Made by a program: the position numbers and the translations under genes | Origin: Candidatus Adiutrix sp. | GTDB lineage: Bacteria; Desulfobacterota; Desulfarculia; Adiutricales; Adiutricaceae | DNA length: 10,534 nucleotides | Direction: 5' to 3' | Assembly: GCA_031273445.1 (NCBI GenBank) | Contig: JAISRV010000355.1 | Span: 1 to 10,534, forward strand | In this document: positions 1 to 6,175 of the stretch, in pieces | How positions within the stretch are numbered: the first letter of the stretch is position 1 | How the letters are laid out: every line of letters begins with the position of its first letter | The notes under the pieces: generated by a model | What the model was told of the DNA's origin: nothing | Database searches by the model: none | Seen by the model: only the letters and a program-made list of their open reading frames with translations

Positions 1-110
<110 letters not shown>

Positions 111-120
111 ATCTTCTTAT

Positions 121-152
121 GCCCTCCCCACACCAGGGAGGGCTTCTTTTTT
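121..152 (+). terminator. Intrinsic terminator of the rRNA operon
   Basis: A perfect 8-bp stem, GCCCTCCC (121-128) with GGGAGGGC (136-143), closes a 7-nt loop and is followed by a T-rich run (144-152). It sits about 10 bases after the 5S RNA. On the opposite strand no T-run follows the stem, so it should not terminate the convergent minus-strand operon that ends at 182. I see no clear intrinsic terminator for that operon. Confidence 0.92.
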
Positions 153-181
153 GTGCGCCCCAGGGCGCGCCCAGCCTCCGC

Positions 182-643
182 CTACACTTCAGACGCGGTA
201 AAATAATATGATAAGGCCTGGTACGGGCAAACCTTGACGCAGGCCGGCTTCAGCCCGGCCTGAAGGCGCTCGTAACATAAATCGCATTTGGTCATCAGCC
301 CCTGACGGTTCAAAACGGGCGCTTCAAACGGGCAGGCCTGAGCGCAAGTTCCGCAACCCAGGCATTTGTCCCGGTCTATTAGAACGGCGCCGAAGCGTTC
401 ATCCCGATAAATGGCCGCATGAGGGCAGACTTTCAGGCAGGGGCTTTCCAGGCAATGTCGGCAGGCGCTGGAAACATAGCTGATCGGGGGGGAGGCGGGG
501 TCGTCGCTTTCGATCTGAATCAAGCGGCGAAGCGGCTGATCCCCTTTTTCCGGCTCCAAGTCGTTCTGATCATAACAGGCCGCCACGCAGGCCGCGCAGC
601 CGACGCATCTGTCGCTCAGACACTTTAGGGCAAATTCGCTCAT
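182..643 (-). CDS. Four-cluster [4Fe-4S] electron-transfer subunit (DmsB/PhsB-like ferredoxin)
   Basis: This 153-residue protein is predicted to be the electron-transfer partner of the molybdopterin enzyme encoded just upstream. Sixteen cysteines form four [4Fe-4S] binding sets in the order typical of DmsB, PhsB and NrfC-type subunits: C13/C16/C19/C23, C61/C64/C69/C73, C94/C97/C100/C104 and C120/C123/C135/C139. Each of the last three sets ends in Cys-Pro (C73-P74, C104-P105, C139-P140). There is no signal peptide or transmembrane segment, so it should be cytoplasmic. The ATG is one base after the stop of the catalytic subunit gene, and the Shine-Dalgarno GGAAGGA lies inside the last codons of that gene, suggesting coupled translation. 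It is shorter than classical DmsB (about 205 residues) but within the range of soluble partners. The fold is certain; the electron donor or acceptor is not known. Confidence 0.9.
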   Translation of the reverse strand: MSEFALKCLSDRCVGCAACVAACYDQNDLEPEKGDQPLRRLIQIESDDPASPPISYVSSACRHCLESPCLKVCPHAAIYRDERFGAVLIDRDKCLGCGTCAQACPFEAPVLNRQGLMTKCDLCYERLQAGLKPACVKVCPYQALSYYFTASEV

Positions 644-644
644 C

Positions 645-2831
645 TTATCCTTCCGTTCCTTCCGTTCCTTCCGTCGCTTTTTTCAAAGAGCACAGCGACG
701 ACTTGTAGCCCGGAAAGCCGGAGATAGGGTCAAGATAATCGCCCGCCAAGAGGGAGTTGGCATTGGCCTGGGGCCAGCCGTGATAAAGGTGCGCCACGCC
801 TTCAAGGGCCATTCTGGTCGGGTTGGCTTTGACCTTCACCGACCCCGCCGGCGTGGACAGCAGCAGTGCGTCGCCAGCCTTGACTCCCAGCCTTTCGGCG
901 TCAATGGGGCTGATGTCGACGGCGGGGTGTCCGGGCCGCAGGCTTCTGAGCCAGGACAGATGATTAAGCCGGGAGTGAAGGAACATCGGCAGCCTGGAGC
1001 CGGTGTTGAGAATGAAAGGGTATTCGGCGGCCAGGTCAGGCCGGGCCTCCCGGCTGAGCCGGGGCGGATGATAGGCCGGCAGGGATTCCAGGCCGGGCTT
1101 TTCGCCATAACGCTCCAGGATCATTGATTTGAACTCGATCTTGCCGCTGGGGGTGGCGGCCCCTTCCATATATTTGCGTTCAACCGTCTCCTGAAGATTG
1201 TCCACATACAGCCCTTCCGGGCGGTTTTTCAGCTTTTCCACAGTCAAGCCGCAGGGCTCCAAAATCCAGTTCAGAGATTCTTCATAACCCTTTTTAAAAA
1301 GCGGGTCATCCGGGCAGAGTTTTTCAGCCAGATCATATATGACGTCCACATCGGGACGCGACTGGTGAAGCGGCGCGATGACCGGCTGACAGAGTTGAGC
1401 GTAGCCCATGGGATAAGCCCGGAATTCGGCGCGTTCCAGGGAGGTGCAGACCGGCAGAACCAGATCGGCCCGGCGACAACTATCGGTCATAAAAACGTCG
1501 GCGTTGATCACAAAGTCCAATGAATTCCAGCTTTCCAGAAAATTTTCGCTGGCCGGCCACATGCGGTAATTAAGCCCGAAGCCCAAAAGCGCCTTAAGCG
1601 GATAGGGCCGCCCGGAGCGCAACTGGTCCGGCAGCCGCATGGCCTGGGCCTCCCCGCCGGCGATCTCGGCCCAGACCGGAAATTTGTCGGCGCCTATCAT
1701 GGGCGCCATTTCGCTCATCGGCCGAGGCGACTCGAATTCCCTTTCCCTGGTGGCGAATTTAGCGGCCACATGGAGATAGCTGGAAGATTTCGCCAGATTG
1801 CCGCCGCGAACGTCATAGTTGCCGGTCAGGGCCAAAAGAGAAAAAACCGCCCGATAATTCTGCACTCCGTTGGTGTTGTGGACCACCGGGGAGGCGCTGT
1901 AAACCAGAGAGGCCGGTTTGGAGGCGGCGAACATTCTGGCGGCCAGGATTATTTTTTCGGCCGGCGCCCCGGTCAGTTCCTCCCCCCTGGCCGGGGTATA
2001 ATCCTGAACATGCTCGGCGAATTCCCGGAAGCCGTAGGTGTGGTCTTCGACGAAGCGGCGGTCGAAGAGTCCCTCATTAATGATGACCCGGGCCATGGCC
2101 AAAGCCAGAGCCCCATCGGCGCCCGGCCGGAGCCTTAAATGCAGGCTGGCTTTGGCGGTGGTCGGCGTCAGCCGGGGGTCGACCACGATCATCTTGAGCC
2201 CGCGATCGAGCTCCCGCTGCAGCGCCATGGCCTGGCCGTGGTTGCTGTGAAAATAATTGCAGCTCCAGATCAGGGCGCATTGGGAGTTCGGCAAATCCGG
2301 CGAGCCGGGGCGGCCGAAAAGCAGCTTTTGGGCCATGGCCGTGGCCGTGTTGCAGGTGCTGGATTCAGTGCAGTAATTGGGCGAACCGAAGGCGTGGGCC
2401 AGACGCCGCAGAAATGGCCGGGGGTATTTGGTGTAGCCGGAAAAAAAGACCACTGATTCCGGGCCGAATTTTTCCTTGGCCTGCAGAAGCTTTTCGGCCG
2501 TAAGATTCAGGGCCTCGCTCCAGGAGACGGGCTCAAAGCGGCCGGAACCGCGCGGCCCCGCCCGCAAAAGCGGAGTTTTGATCCGGTCGGGATGATACAG
2601 GTATTGACGGTGGGCCGCCCCCTTGGCGCACAGGGAACCCCGGTTGAAAGGGTGTTCTTCGCTGCCTTCGACCTTGATCACCCGGCCGTCCCGAACGAAG
2701 ACGTCCAGCCCGCACTGGGTCGCCGGGTCGCAGATGGCGCAGATTGACTTTTTTATTTCAATGCCTGTGTCCGGCCCGGGGATTTTGGCTTTCAACCTTC
2801 GGGCCGATATATCCGCTCCAGCCGTGGTCAC
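645..2831 (-). CDS. Molybdopterin (bis-PGD) oxidoreductase family catalytic subunit, substrate unknown
   Basis: A 728-residue member of the DMSO-reductase superfamily. An N-terminal [4Fe-4S] site is made by C31, C34, C40 and C68 (CAICDPATQCG, then GSLCAKG). A central molybdopterin domain follows, and the C-terminal dinucleotide-binding domain starts near residue 600 and ends with a DPISGFPGYKSSLC motif. C160, in ESSTCNTATA, is the likely Mo or W ligand by family position. D35 directly follows the second cluster cysteine; acetylene hydratase also has an Asp there, but this alone does not assign that reaction. No twin-arginine signal is visible, so a cytoplasmic location is expected. The start is GTG, sharing the GTGA overlap with the upstream stop, with no strong Shine-Dalgarno of its own, which points to translational coupling. 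The C-terminus is an odd TEG-TEG-TEG tail. Thiosulfate/polysulfide reductase-like, formate dehydrogenase-like and hydratase-like roles all remain possible. Confidence 0.88.
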   Translation of the reverse strand: MTTAGADISARRLKAKIPGPDTGIEIKKSICAICDPATQCGLDVFVRDGRVIKVEGSEEHPFNRGSLCAKGAAHRQYLYHPDRIKTPLLRAGPRGSGRFEPVSWSEALNLTAEKLLQAKEKFGPESVVFFSGYTKYPRPFLRRLAHAFGSPNYCTESSTCNTATAMAQKLLFGRPGSPDLPNSQCALIWSCNYFHSNHGQAMALQRELDRGLKMIVVDPRLTPTTAKASLHLRLRPGADGALALAMARVIINEGLFDRRFVEDHTYGFREFAEHVQDYTPARGEELTGAPAEKIILAARMFAASKPASLVYSASPVVHNTNGVQNYRAVFSLLALTGNYDVRGGNLAKSSSYLHVAAKFATREREFESPRPMSEMAPMIGADKFPVWAEIAGGEAQAMRLPDQLRSGRPYPLKALLGFGLNYRMWPASENFLESWNSLDFVINADVFMTDSCRRADLVLPVCTSLERAEFRAYPMGYAQLCQPVIAPLHQSRPDVDVIYDLAEKLCPDDPLFKKGYEESLNWILEPCGLTVEKLKNRPEGLYVDNLQETVERKYMEGAATPSGKIEFKSMILERYGEKPGLESLPAYHPPRLSREARPDLAAEYPFILNTGSRLPMFLHSRLNHLSWLRSLRPGHPAVDISPIDAERLGVKAGDALLLSTPAGSVKVKANPTRMALEGVAHLYHGWPQANANSLLAGDYLDPISGFPGYKSSLCSLKKATEGTEGTEG
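648..674 (-). repeat. Three perfect 9-bp tandem repeats at the subunit junction
   Basis: On the minus strand the unit ACGGAAGGA occurs three times without a mismatch. It encodes Thr-Glu-Gly three times at the extreme C-terminus of the molybdopterin protein. Each unit contains a GGAAGGA Shine-Dalgarno-like core. The last copy lies immediately before the TAA stop and serves the ATG of the ferredoxin gene. The repeat probably arose by slippage, and copy number could vary between strains without disturbing either frame. Confidence 0.85.
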
Positions 2832-3907
2832 TGGTAAAAACCGTGGTCAAATATGGCCGCTTCAATGGCTTCCAGATTTTCATGGGGCGTGCCGGGGGCG
2901 ATTTCGCAGGCGGGCATCAGCACATAGCCGCCGGGATGCCGCTTGCCGGCTAAAAGGCAGTTTTTGACCGTCTCATAAACCTCTTCCGGAGAACCGGACT
3001 GAAGCGTCGCATTGGAGATGTTGCCGGCCAGAATGTAGCGCTCGCCCAGGGTCCGGCCGGTTTTTTCCAGATCCATTTCATGCCCGATGGAGAACATGAC
3101 GCGATCCGGCAAATCCATATCCAGCCAGTATTTCAGATTGGCGGTATGGTCGCCGCAAAGGTGAACCAGAATCCGCCTCACCCCGGCGGCCAGGTAAAAA
3201 TCAAAAAGCTCCCGGATATAGGGCAGACAGAATTTTTCAAACAGGGCCGGCGAGATCAGTTGATTTGATTCGGCCGGGTGAGGGCTGAATAAAGAGCAAT
3301 TCTCCGGGCCGTATTCATCCATGGTAATGGCCGCCACTTTTTTTATCAATTCCGTGCCTTTGCGTTGCATAGCGTGAACCGCTTCCGGCTCGCGCAGCAT
3401 CCAGCGCATGAATCTGGCGCTGCCCACCGCCCCGGCGCTCATATGGGTAGGCGAAGCCTCGGCGAGGGGAACCGGCAGCCCTTCCCGTCGGCACATGCGC
3501 TGAAAGCGATAGAGGCGGGGAAACATTCCGGCGGTCATAGGATCCGGGTCGGGCCAGTTCATGGCCTCCTCCGGGGTATTTACGACCGGGTTGACCGAGC
3601 GCGGCGCGGGCTCAAGATCGCTGTAGGGCCATTTGATTTCCCCGCCGAATTCCCAGGCCCCCCGGTCAGCCCAGCCATAGGCCCGCGAGACGTCCATCCA
3701 GGGAAACAATTCGCCGAAATACACCGAAGCCTGATAGGCGACTTCCGGATAACAATAGTAATCGCCCCGGCTCACGCCATAATAGCGGGAAGAAAGGCCG
3801 GCGGCCGAGAGGGCGAAGGGGACCCGGTCGATGGGCGTTCTCTGGATCAGGCCCTTCATTCGCTCCTGACGGGATAAACGGTCTTTGTCTTTCAGTTTTT
3901 TGAGCAT
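2828..3907 (-). CDS. Uroporphyrinogen-decarboxylase-fold protein, MtaA/CmuA-like methyltransferase type
   Basis: About 359 residues with the UroD TIM-barrel pattern, first gene of the three-gene operon. It is probably not a haem-pathway decarboxylase: the N-terminal MRQAGR-type substrate motif is absent (the segment reads FALSAAGLSSRYYG). It instead carries the Zn signature of corrinoid/thiol methyltransferases: HxC in LVHLCGD and a later Cys in MPACEIAPGTP (H251, C253, C336 when counted from the TTG discussed next). A TTG at 3913 is in frame, but the ATG at 3907 is preferred because AGAGAG lies 6 bases ahead of it and directly abuts the TTG. The stop overlaps the next gene's GTG by 4 bases. 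By family knowledge it would transfer a methyl group between a corrinoid or thiol and a substrate. No corrinoid protein is encoded here, so the partner is unknown. Confidence 0.85.
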   Translation of the reverse strand: MLKKLKDKDRLSRQERMKGLIQRTPIDRVPFALSAAGLSSRYYGVSRGDYYCYPEVAYQASVYFGELFPWMDVSRAYGWADRGAWEFGGEIKWPYSDLEPAPRSVNPVVNTPEEAMNWPDPDPMTAGMFPRLYRFQRMCRREGLPVPLAEASPTHMSAGAVGSARFMRWMLREPEAVHAMQRKGTELIKKVAAITMDEYGPENCSLFSPHPAESNQLISPALFEKFCLPYIRELFDFYLAAGVRRILVHLCGDHTANLKYWLDMDLPDRVMFSIGHEMDLEKTGRTLGERYILAGNISNATLQSGSPEEVYETVKNCLLAGKRHPGGYVLMPACEIAPGTPHENLEAIEAAIFDHGFYQ

Positions 3908-4010
3908 GGACAACTCTCTGCAGGTCCGTCCCGGCCGGCCCCGGCCTTTGACGGTTCGTTATAGGTCATTCGCCATGACAGCAATAAAGAATATCTATAA
4001 TTATCTTTCA

Positions 4011-4040
4011 GATATATCACAACAGACGAAACGATGTCAA
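4011..4040 (-). promoter_or_regulatory. Sigma-70-like promoter for the UroD/Mo-enzyme operon
   Basis: Read on the minus strand, TTGACA (4040-4035) is followed after 18 bases by TATATC (4016-4011), preceded by TG to give an extended -10. Transcription would start near 4004, leaving a leader of about 97 nt. ATATCT and AGATAT half-sites flank the region just downstream of the -10 and could be an operator, but that is speculative. Confidence 0.6.
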
Positions 4041-4083
4041 TTAATTCATTCGATTTGCCTTGCGGCAATTCAATGTATCTTTA

Positions 4084-4112
4084 TTGACTCGAAGGCCGAT
4101 TTTTGGTATTCT
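4084..4112 (+). promoter_or_regulatory. Promoter for the membrane-protein gene
   Basis: TTGACT (4084-4089), a 17-base spacer and TATTCT (4107-4112) give a good sigma-70-like match, with transcription starting about 40 bases before the ATG at 4162. It is divergent from, and does not overlap, the promoter of the minus-strand operon. Confidence 0.6.
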
Positions 4113-4161
4113 TTGCAAAATTCGGCAATAACTGCCGCCATCAAGAGACGAGGGTAGAATT

Positions 4162-5016
4162 ATGAGCGACGCGCAGTATTTGGAAGAGGTCAGAGGCTTT
4201 GCCGTCATGTCCTTCGGCGACAAGCTGAACCGGGCTATGGATTTGGTCAAAAGCCGCGGGCTATCGATTTTTTTAGTGGCTCTGGCTGTCGGCGGGGGCA
4301 TGCTGGTTTTTATGCTTCTAGGCGGCTTGATTATGGGGCTGCTGGGATTGCCGGCCTTTATATCCAGGGGCGGTTCAGCCGTCTCCGCCGCCTCCGCGAT
4401 TCTGCTCGTGCTGTTCGCCTTCGTTTTTTATTTTGCCTTGATCTTCCTGGGCAATATTCTGACCGTCGGCGTCTTTTCCCTTCTTTTGCGCTATGTTCAC
4501 GAAGACAGCCCGGACAACGTGGCCGCCGTTGTTCTGGCCCCTTTGCGTCGCCTGACTTCGATTGGTCTGCCGCTGGTGGCCTGGGTGGTCGTCTTTTTCG
4601 TGACCTTGTTGATTGTGGCGCTGTTTTCCCTGATTCCTTTTGTGGGCATTCTAATCAATTTAGCCGGTTCGTTTTTTTTAAACATCTGGAATGTTTGCGT
4701 GCTGTTTTACCTGGCCGACAAAGAAGAGGTCGGCGTGGCGGAGATTCTGACGGAGCCGCTCCGTATTTTTATGGGCGACTTCCTTAACTGGCTGCTGGCT
4801 TCCGCCGCCATGTTCATTATGATTTTTCCCGGCGCTATTGTGCTGGTCCTGATTTTCTACATATTAGGCTCCGGCGCCGGGGGCTTAGTCGTCGGCGGCC
4901 TTTTTGGCCTGATCTACTTCGTCTTATTCTATCTTTTCGCCGGTTGCTTTACGGCTTATGTCTATCGCCAATCCAGCGCGCGCCTTCTGGCCAAGCGCGC
5001 CGCAACCGTCTTTTAG
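4162..5016 (+). CDS. Multi-pass integral membrane protein of unknown function
   Basis: A 284-residue, strongly hydrophobic protein with about six predicted membrane spans, roughly at residues 34-62, 77-109, 133-157, 158-184, 205-235 and 240-268. Gly-rich patches occur within or between spans (VGGGML, GSGAGGLVVGG). A soluble, possibly amphipathic N-terminus of about 30 residues precedes the first span, and the C-terminus is basic (RQSSARLLAKRA). The layout recalls DUF4013 or YciC-like proteins, but I see no diagnostic motif and do not assign a family. A Shine-Dalgarno-like GAGGG lies about 8 bases before the ATG. The gene has its own promoter and ends at a terminator, so it appears to be monocistronic. 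Confidence 0.85.
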   Translation: MSDAQYLEEVRGFAVMSFGDKLNRAMDLVKSRGLSIFLVALAVGGGMLVFMLLGGLIMGLLGLPAFISRGGSAVSAASAILLVLFAFVFYFALIFLGNILTVGVFSLLLRYVHEDSPDNVAAVVLAPLRRLTSIGLPLVAWVVVFFVTLLIVALFSLIPFVGILINLAGSFFLNIWNVCVLFYLADKEEVGVAEILTEPLRIFMGDFLNWLLASAAMFIMIFPGAIVLVLIFYILGSGAGGLVVGGLFGLIYFVLFYLFAGCFTAYVYRQSSARLLAKRAATVF

Positions 5017-5044
5017 GCTTCAGCCTGAAAAATTTAAGGGCCGC

Positions 5045-5080
5045 ATTAAAAAACCCGTCCTGGCTTAGGGCGGGTTTTTT
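5045..5080. terminator. Bidirectional intrinsic terminator between convergent genes
   Basis: AAACCCG (5051-5057) pairs with CGGGTTT (5071-5077). The stem continues by one T-G wobble and two C-G pairs around a 7-nt loop. An A-run precedes it and a T-run follows it, so it has the U-tract required on both strands. It serves the plus-strand membrane-protein gene and the minus-strand RRM gene. Confidence 0.9.
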
Positions 5081-5116
5081 GGCGAGATATTTTCGCAATT
5101 GACGGATTCGCGGCTG

Positions 5117-5413
5117 TCAATAGTCGCTGCGGCGCGGCCGACGATCGCCGCCGCCGCTGGGGCGGTCTTCACGGCCCCGGGCTTCGTTGATGCGGAGGCT
5201 GCGGCCGCCGAGTTCAGTGCCGTTTAAGGCCTCTATGGCCGTCAAGGCCGGCTCGTCATCCATTTCCACGAAACCAAAGCCGCGCGGCCGGCCGGTTTCA
5301 CGGTCGTTGATAAGATTGACCGAATGCACGGAACCGTAAGCCCCGAACATTTCGCCGACGTCGGAAGAGGTTGAGCTGAAGGGCAGATTTCCAACATAAA
5401 TCGTTTTCACCAT
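5117..5413 (-). CDS. Single-RRM RNA-binding protein with Gly/Arg tail
   Basis: A 98-residue RNA-recognition-motif protein. RNP2 is IYVGNL (residues 5-10) and RNP1 is RGFGFVEM (residues 44-51), both intact with their aromatic RNA-stacking residues. The domain spans about residues 3-78. A short basic, Gly/Arg-rich tail (RPSGGGDRRPRRSDY) follows, as in cyanobacterial Rbp and other bacterial glycine-rich RRM proteins, which bind single-stranded RNA in the cytoplasm and are often cold- or stress-responsive. Two in-frame ATGs exist. The one at 5413 is chosen because GGAG lies 9 bases upstream of it, while the ATG at 5422 directly abuts GGAG. A long, highly structured leader precedes the gene. RNA targets cannot be inferred from sequence. 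Confidence 0.92.
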   Translation of the reverse strand: MVKTIYVGNLPFSSTSSDVGEMFGAYGSVHSVNLINDRETGRPRGFGFVEMDDEPALTAIEALNGTELGGRSLRINEARGREDRPSGGGDRRPRRSDY

Positions 5414-5706
5414 GAGATACATCTCCGTCGCGCAATTATCGCCCGCCGCTTGTGGGGGCGTCCTAGATTTCGGTCAAACCGAAAGGGTCTAGTGGACTGT
5501 GCGGCTAATTCCGTCCCTCACAGCAGGGCCGAAATTAACCTCCGGAAATTTTCTTGAAATATAATTTTCAAGAAAATTATATAGTTGCACTGTCGGCCAA
5601 GCGCTCTCGCGCTGGGCTAGCGTCCTGTGCGGTTAGAAGGAACTAACCGGGCTCGGCGGTTTCGCCTCGCCTTGTTCTTAAAATGCATCAGCTGCAGCTA
5701 ATGACG
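5414..5706 (-). promoter_or_regulatory. Putative long structured 5' leader of the RRM gene
   Basis: This stretch holds consecutive strong hairpins and no plausible gene. Plus-strand coordinates: 5460-5497 (GTCCTAGA with TCTAGTGGAC, enclosing TTTCGGT/ACCGAAA); 5503-5540 (TAATT/AATTA with an inner CCC/GGG); 5547-5578 (perfect 13-bp stem); 5587-5630 (GCAC/GTGC enclosing GGCCaAGCGC/GCGCTgGGCT); 5630-5649 (CGGTTAG/CTAACCG); 5650-5671 (GGC-GGCG/CGCC-GCC). A further GC hairpin near 5441-5460 lies just before the Shine-Dalgarno. A long folded leader on an RRM messenger would fit temperature or autoregulatory control, but the transcribed strand is inferred, and an independent small RNA is an alternative. 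Confidence 0.5.
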
Positions 5707-5712
5707 ACTGTA

Positions 5713-5741
5713 AACATAATTATTTTGTCATTTGGACACAA
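5713..5741 (-). promoter_or_regulatory. Possible promoter for the RRM leader
   Basis: On the minus strand TTGTGT (5741-5736) is followed after 17 bases by TATGTT (5718-5713). The match is moderate. If used, transcription would start near 5706 and make a leader of about 290 nt. Other AT-rich hexamers nearby compete, so this is tentative. Confidence 0.35.
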
Positions 5742-6001
5742 CTATTAAACGCGTGGAAGAACGCGGTAATGTTTCAACTAAAACTGCCGGTGAAAAAGGC
5801 TTGATGCTGGCTTTGAAAAGAAGCGGAGAATTCAAAAGTCGTCTGCCTGTCGAAAAGAGCTGAACCAGAGATTAGCGGCCTTGACCGTTAAACGCAACGA
5901 AACCAACCGTAGCTAAAAGCATGAAATAATCTATCAGACTTTTACCAGTCAATAAGGTAACACTTTTTACAAAAAATAGCAAGCTAAAAAACAAGAGTGA
6001 C
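5720..6001. other. Intergenic stretch without a supported gene
   Basis: No confident coding region is visible on either strand. The base composition drifts from mixed to AT-rich towards the right. A short open frame on the plus strand (GTG at 5753 to TGA at 5863) lacks a Shine-Dalgarno; a neighbouring frame stays open to 5916. This could be chance or a decayed gene. Confidence 0.5.
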
Positions 6002-6045
6002 AAGTAATATACTTTTTAACTAACATAATAAGTATATTACTTATT
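6002..6045. promoter_or_regulatory. Paired AAGTA-N3-TACTT palindromes (candidate operators or hairpin)
   Basis: Two palindromes share the same half-site: AAGTA-ATA-TACTT at 6002-6014, and AAGTA-TAT-TACTT at 6030-6042, which extends to AATAAGTA/TACTTATT at 6027-6045. Their centres are 28 bp apart. The two are also perfect 13-bp inverted repeats of each other, so as RNA or extruded DNA they could form one hairpin. They lie in AT-rich DNA about 115 bp upstream of the promoter of the Crp/Fnr-like regulator. The protein that binds is not known. Confidence 0.5.
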
Positions 6046-6115
6046 AACATAGCTATCGAGGCTTTTCAAGAAACGTCAATCGCCGCTATCTCTGTGTTTT
6101 TTCGCAGTTTTAAGC

Positions 6116-6144
6116 TTGCCAGGCAGAACTGTTTATGATATAGT
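6116..6144 (+). promoter_or_regulatory. Promoter for the Crp/Fnr-family gene
   Basis: TTGCCA (6116-6121), a 17-base spacer and TATAGT (6139-6144) form a good sigma-70-like promoter about 30 bases ahead of the ATG. The short leader contains a strong Shine-Dalgarno, AAGGAG (6162-6167), 8 bases before the start. Confidence 0.6.
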
Positions 6145-6175
6145 TAAATAAAATGTTATTTAAGGAGATGTACCT

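Noticed and set aside
780..2967. Several open frames of 60-122 codons on the plus strand (and shorter ones on the minus strand) opposite or within the molybdopterin gene
   Set aside because: They are Arg/Gly/Pro-rich translations of a GC-rich coding region, lack Shine-Dalgarno sequences and overlap a gene with clear family motifs.
3365..3877. 170-codon plus-strand frame opposite the UroD-like gene
   Set aside because: Antisense shadow of a gene with conserved Zn-site motifs; the amino-acid composition is not protein-like and no start signal is present.
4041..4301. Minus-strand frame across the intergenic region and the start of the membrane-protein gene
   Set aside because: It overlaps the promoter, Shine-Dalgarno and first codons of the plus-strand gene and lacks its own start signals.
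5460..5680. tmRNA, RNase P RNA, 6S or SRP RNA
   Set aside because: No tRNA-like TTCGAATC arm, no resume/tag frame, and none of the RNase P or SRP conserved cores were found on either strand.
5753..5916. Short plus-strand frame (GTG 5753 to TGA 5863) possibly continuing in a neighbouring frame to 5916
   Set aside because: No Shine-Dalgarno, unusual start, and only 36 codons before the stop; a decayed gene is possible but there is no recognisable family to support it.
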